The notes under the pieces are model-generated. The model was not told the DNA's origin. It made no database searches and was given only the letters and a program-made list of their open reading frames with translations. Shown here piece after piece: positions 62,964-64,000 of a stretch of DNA of 64,000 bases; the first letter of the stretch is position 1; every line of letters starts with the position of its first letter. Made by a program: the position numbers and the translations under genes. The DNA lies in the NCBI GenBank assembly GCA_922989275.2, contig OV277859.1, positions 87,230,198-87,294,197 of the forward strand, read 5' to 3'. The stretch comes from Gari tellinella. Its lineage: Eukaryota > Mollusca > Bivalvia > Cardiida > Psammobiidae.

Positions 62964-63209
62964 CAGTGGAGAATCTGTTATTCTTTCCCAATAAACGCGT
63001 TTACGCTAAAACTATTATTTGCAGTGCAAACAGTTTGGAGCCAGATCAGACGCCGGGTAACCCGGCGTCTGATCAGGCTCCAAACTGTTTGCCACCAAGA
63101 TAAACAAGAATTATCAGAATTGTCCAAAAGTTGTTCTTTTCTACGTTTTAGTGTTTTGCGTTTGCGTACGTTTGCGTTTAAACGGGAAAGAATAACAGAT
63201 TCTCCACTG
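62964..63209 (+). mobile_element. CAGTGGAGAA MITE, young copy
   Basis: 246 bp, TA on both sides, perfect hairpin GAGCCAGATCAGACGCCGGG / CCCGGCGTCTGATCAGGCTC. Nearly identical to 4880 and 60839. Confidence 0.96.
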
Positions 63210-63303
63210 TAAGAACTATGGATACAGTGCTGATACTTGATTGAATTTTACCCACTCACTTCCATCCTCTTTTTCAAACACTTGGTGGAAACGAGTGGCT
63301 ATA

Positions 63304-63590
63304 CAGTCGAGAAGACGTTGTACTTTCCCAATAAAATCATTTATGTCCATTGCAAACAGTTCAGCGCCTGATCACAGGGCTACATATAAGAGAGAGTAAA
63401 CTGAACAAATCCAACAATTTCTCACTCTTTTAAGCGCCAAATACTATGGTGTTACTACTCATTAGAATCGTCTCGAAGAGACGATTCTAATGAGTAGTGA
63501 CACCATATGGTTTAATGCAAAACTAAATATTTTAGTTTTTGAAATACCCCCCTTATCTGGAGCTTGGGGATCAGACGCTGGGTAAACGGG
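63304..63590 (+). mobile_element. CAGTGGAGAA-type MITE split by a core-3 MITE
   Basis: CAGTCGAGAAGACGTTG..GCAAACAGTTCAGCGCC before the insertion, and GATCAGACGCTGGGTAAACG after it. The right end is eroded. Confidence 0.7.
63380..63566. mobile_element. AGATAAGAGGG MITE with core-3 hairpin, nested
   Basis: GGGCTACATATAAGAGAGAG / CCCCCCTTATCTGGAGC ends. The hairpin GGTGTTACTACTCATTAGAA, apex TCGTCTCGAAGAGACGA, mirrors. GATCA lies immediately before and after, consistent with a decayed target duplication. Confidence 0.88.
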
Positions 63591-64000
63591 ACACGGTCGG
63601 GTGGGCTGGCGGATTGAGGGACAGATACACATACAGTTAAATCATTTTAATTACGCTCCCAATTCCAAGCTTCGGTGGCATAAGAAATATTGTAAAACTT
63701 GGTGATTTACAAAACATTGCAGATTCTATGATAAACAATGGACACCAATGGACGTGTCGTGTGACATTGGCCTAAAAGGAATCTTAAATTCTAAAAGGGT
63801 TTTCTACTTATGCGTAATATTTGGCGTAACACTAACTCTATCAAGACAAAAATTGTTTGACGTTTCGGTTTTAAGATAAAATGATACATTTTGAAACCTT
63901 GCAGAAAACACTTCAAAACAGATATATTAAGCAGGAGACGTGTACTCCAATACTGTTTGTCCTCCACTAAGCATGTAAACGTTATTATGTCCCTTACAAA
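63591..64000. other. No feature recognised
   Basis: Plain AT-rich sequence to the window end. Confidence 0.4.

Noticed and set aside
661..63566. Hairpins as a CRISPR array or as bacterial terminators
   Set aside because: The repeats are dispersed over 64 kb with no regular spacers and no cas genes, have transposon ends and target duplications, and sit in eukaryotic DNA.

Overview
This is AT-rich, gene-poor animal nuclear DNA. There is no bacterial-style packing of ORFs, no operon, no tRNA or rRNA gene, and no long multi-exon gene I can recognise. A bivalve mollusc is the best fit, for four reasons: a tRNA-derived SINE near 13.6 kb resembles a widespread bivalve SINE; there are CTCATGGGTGA-type and GCGAGCTTTGTTG-type repeats; there is a TGACCTTGACCTTGA tandem array; and palindromic MITEs are extremely dense. 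A dreissenid mussel is possible but is only an impression.

Almost everything that can be annotated is mobile DNA. Roughly one hundred short foldback elements (MITEs, mostly 170-370 bp) were sorted by their ends and by the hairpin at their centre. Core-1 hairpin (CAAACAG..GATCAGACGCCG) occurs in TTAA-flanked elements starting CCCTTTCAC or CCCCTTCAC, in TA-flanked elements starting CAGTGGAGAA, and in TA-flanked elements starting CAGTGTTCCCTCCC (also captured inside a larger TAGRCCGATTT element). Core-2 hairpin (AAAGCAGG..GTAAAGCAGAATGCGCC, with variant AAAGCAATGTG..GAAAGCTCC) occurs in TTAA-flanked elements starting CCCTTTMCCC, in TA-flanked elements starting CAGTAGAACC, and in hAT-like CAGGGCTGCC elements. 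Core-3 hairpin (apex GAATCGTCTYRAAAAGACGATTC) occurs in CAGGGGTCCGTTTC elements and in GGGCTCCAGATAAGAGGG elements. The same hairpin therefore sits between unrelated transposon ends. One copy (44939-45413) is a chimera joined at the hairpin apex. This modular pattern is the most unusual feature of the window.

Layout: 1-9 kb holds MITEs, a 162-bp tandem array and one possible first exon. 9-16 kb holds a possible promoter/first exon, nested MITEs and the SINE. 16-22.8 kb holds MITEs and back-to-back TTAA elements. 22.8-24.3 kb is a giant nested foldback with TTCG loops. 24.6-25.3 kb is a pogo-like element. 26.5-27.9 kb is a ~164-bp tandem array carrying nuclear-receptor-like sites. 28-42 kb is MITE-rich and otherwise blank. 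42.96-44.09 kb is a 1.1-kb terminal-inverted-repeat element packed with AAAGCGTAAC motifs. 45-46.3 kb is a chimeric element plus a complete TAGRCCG element. 47.5-51 kb holds a non-LTR retrotransposon 3' remnant between long direct repeats. 53.9-54.7 kb is a nested composite. 58.8-60.15 kb is a nearly complete mariner with 36-bp terminal repeats and a C-terminal frameshift. 61.9-62.3 kb holds a Penelope-like C-terminal remnant with hammerhead-like motifs.

The genes do not form a pathway. The only protein-coding sequences recognised with confidence are the mariner transposase and the reverse-transcriptase remnant. Neither could plausibly mobilise the TTAA or hAT-like MITEs, whose transposases must lie elsewhere.
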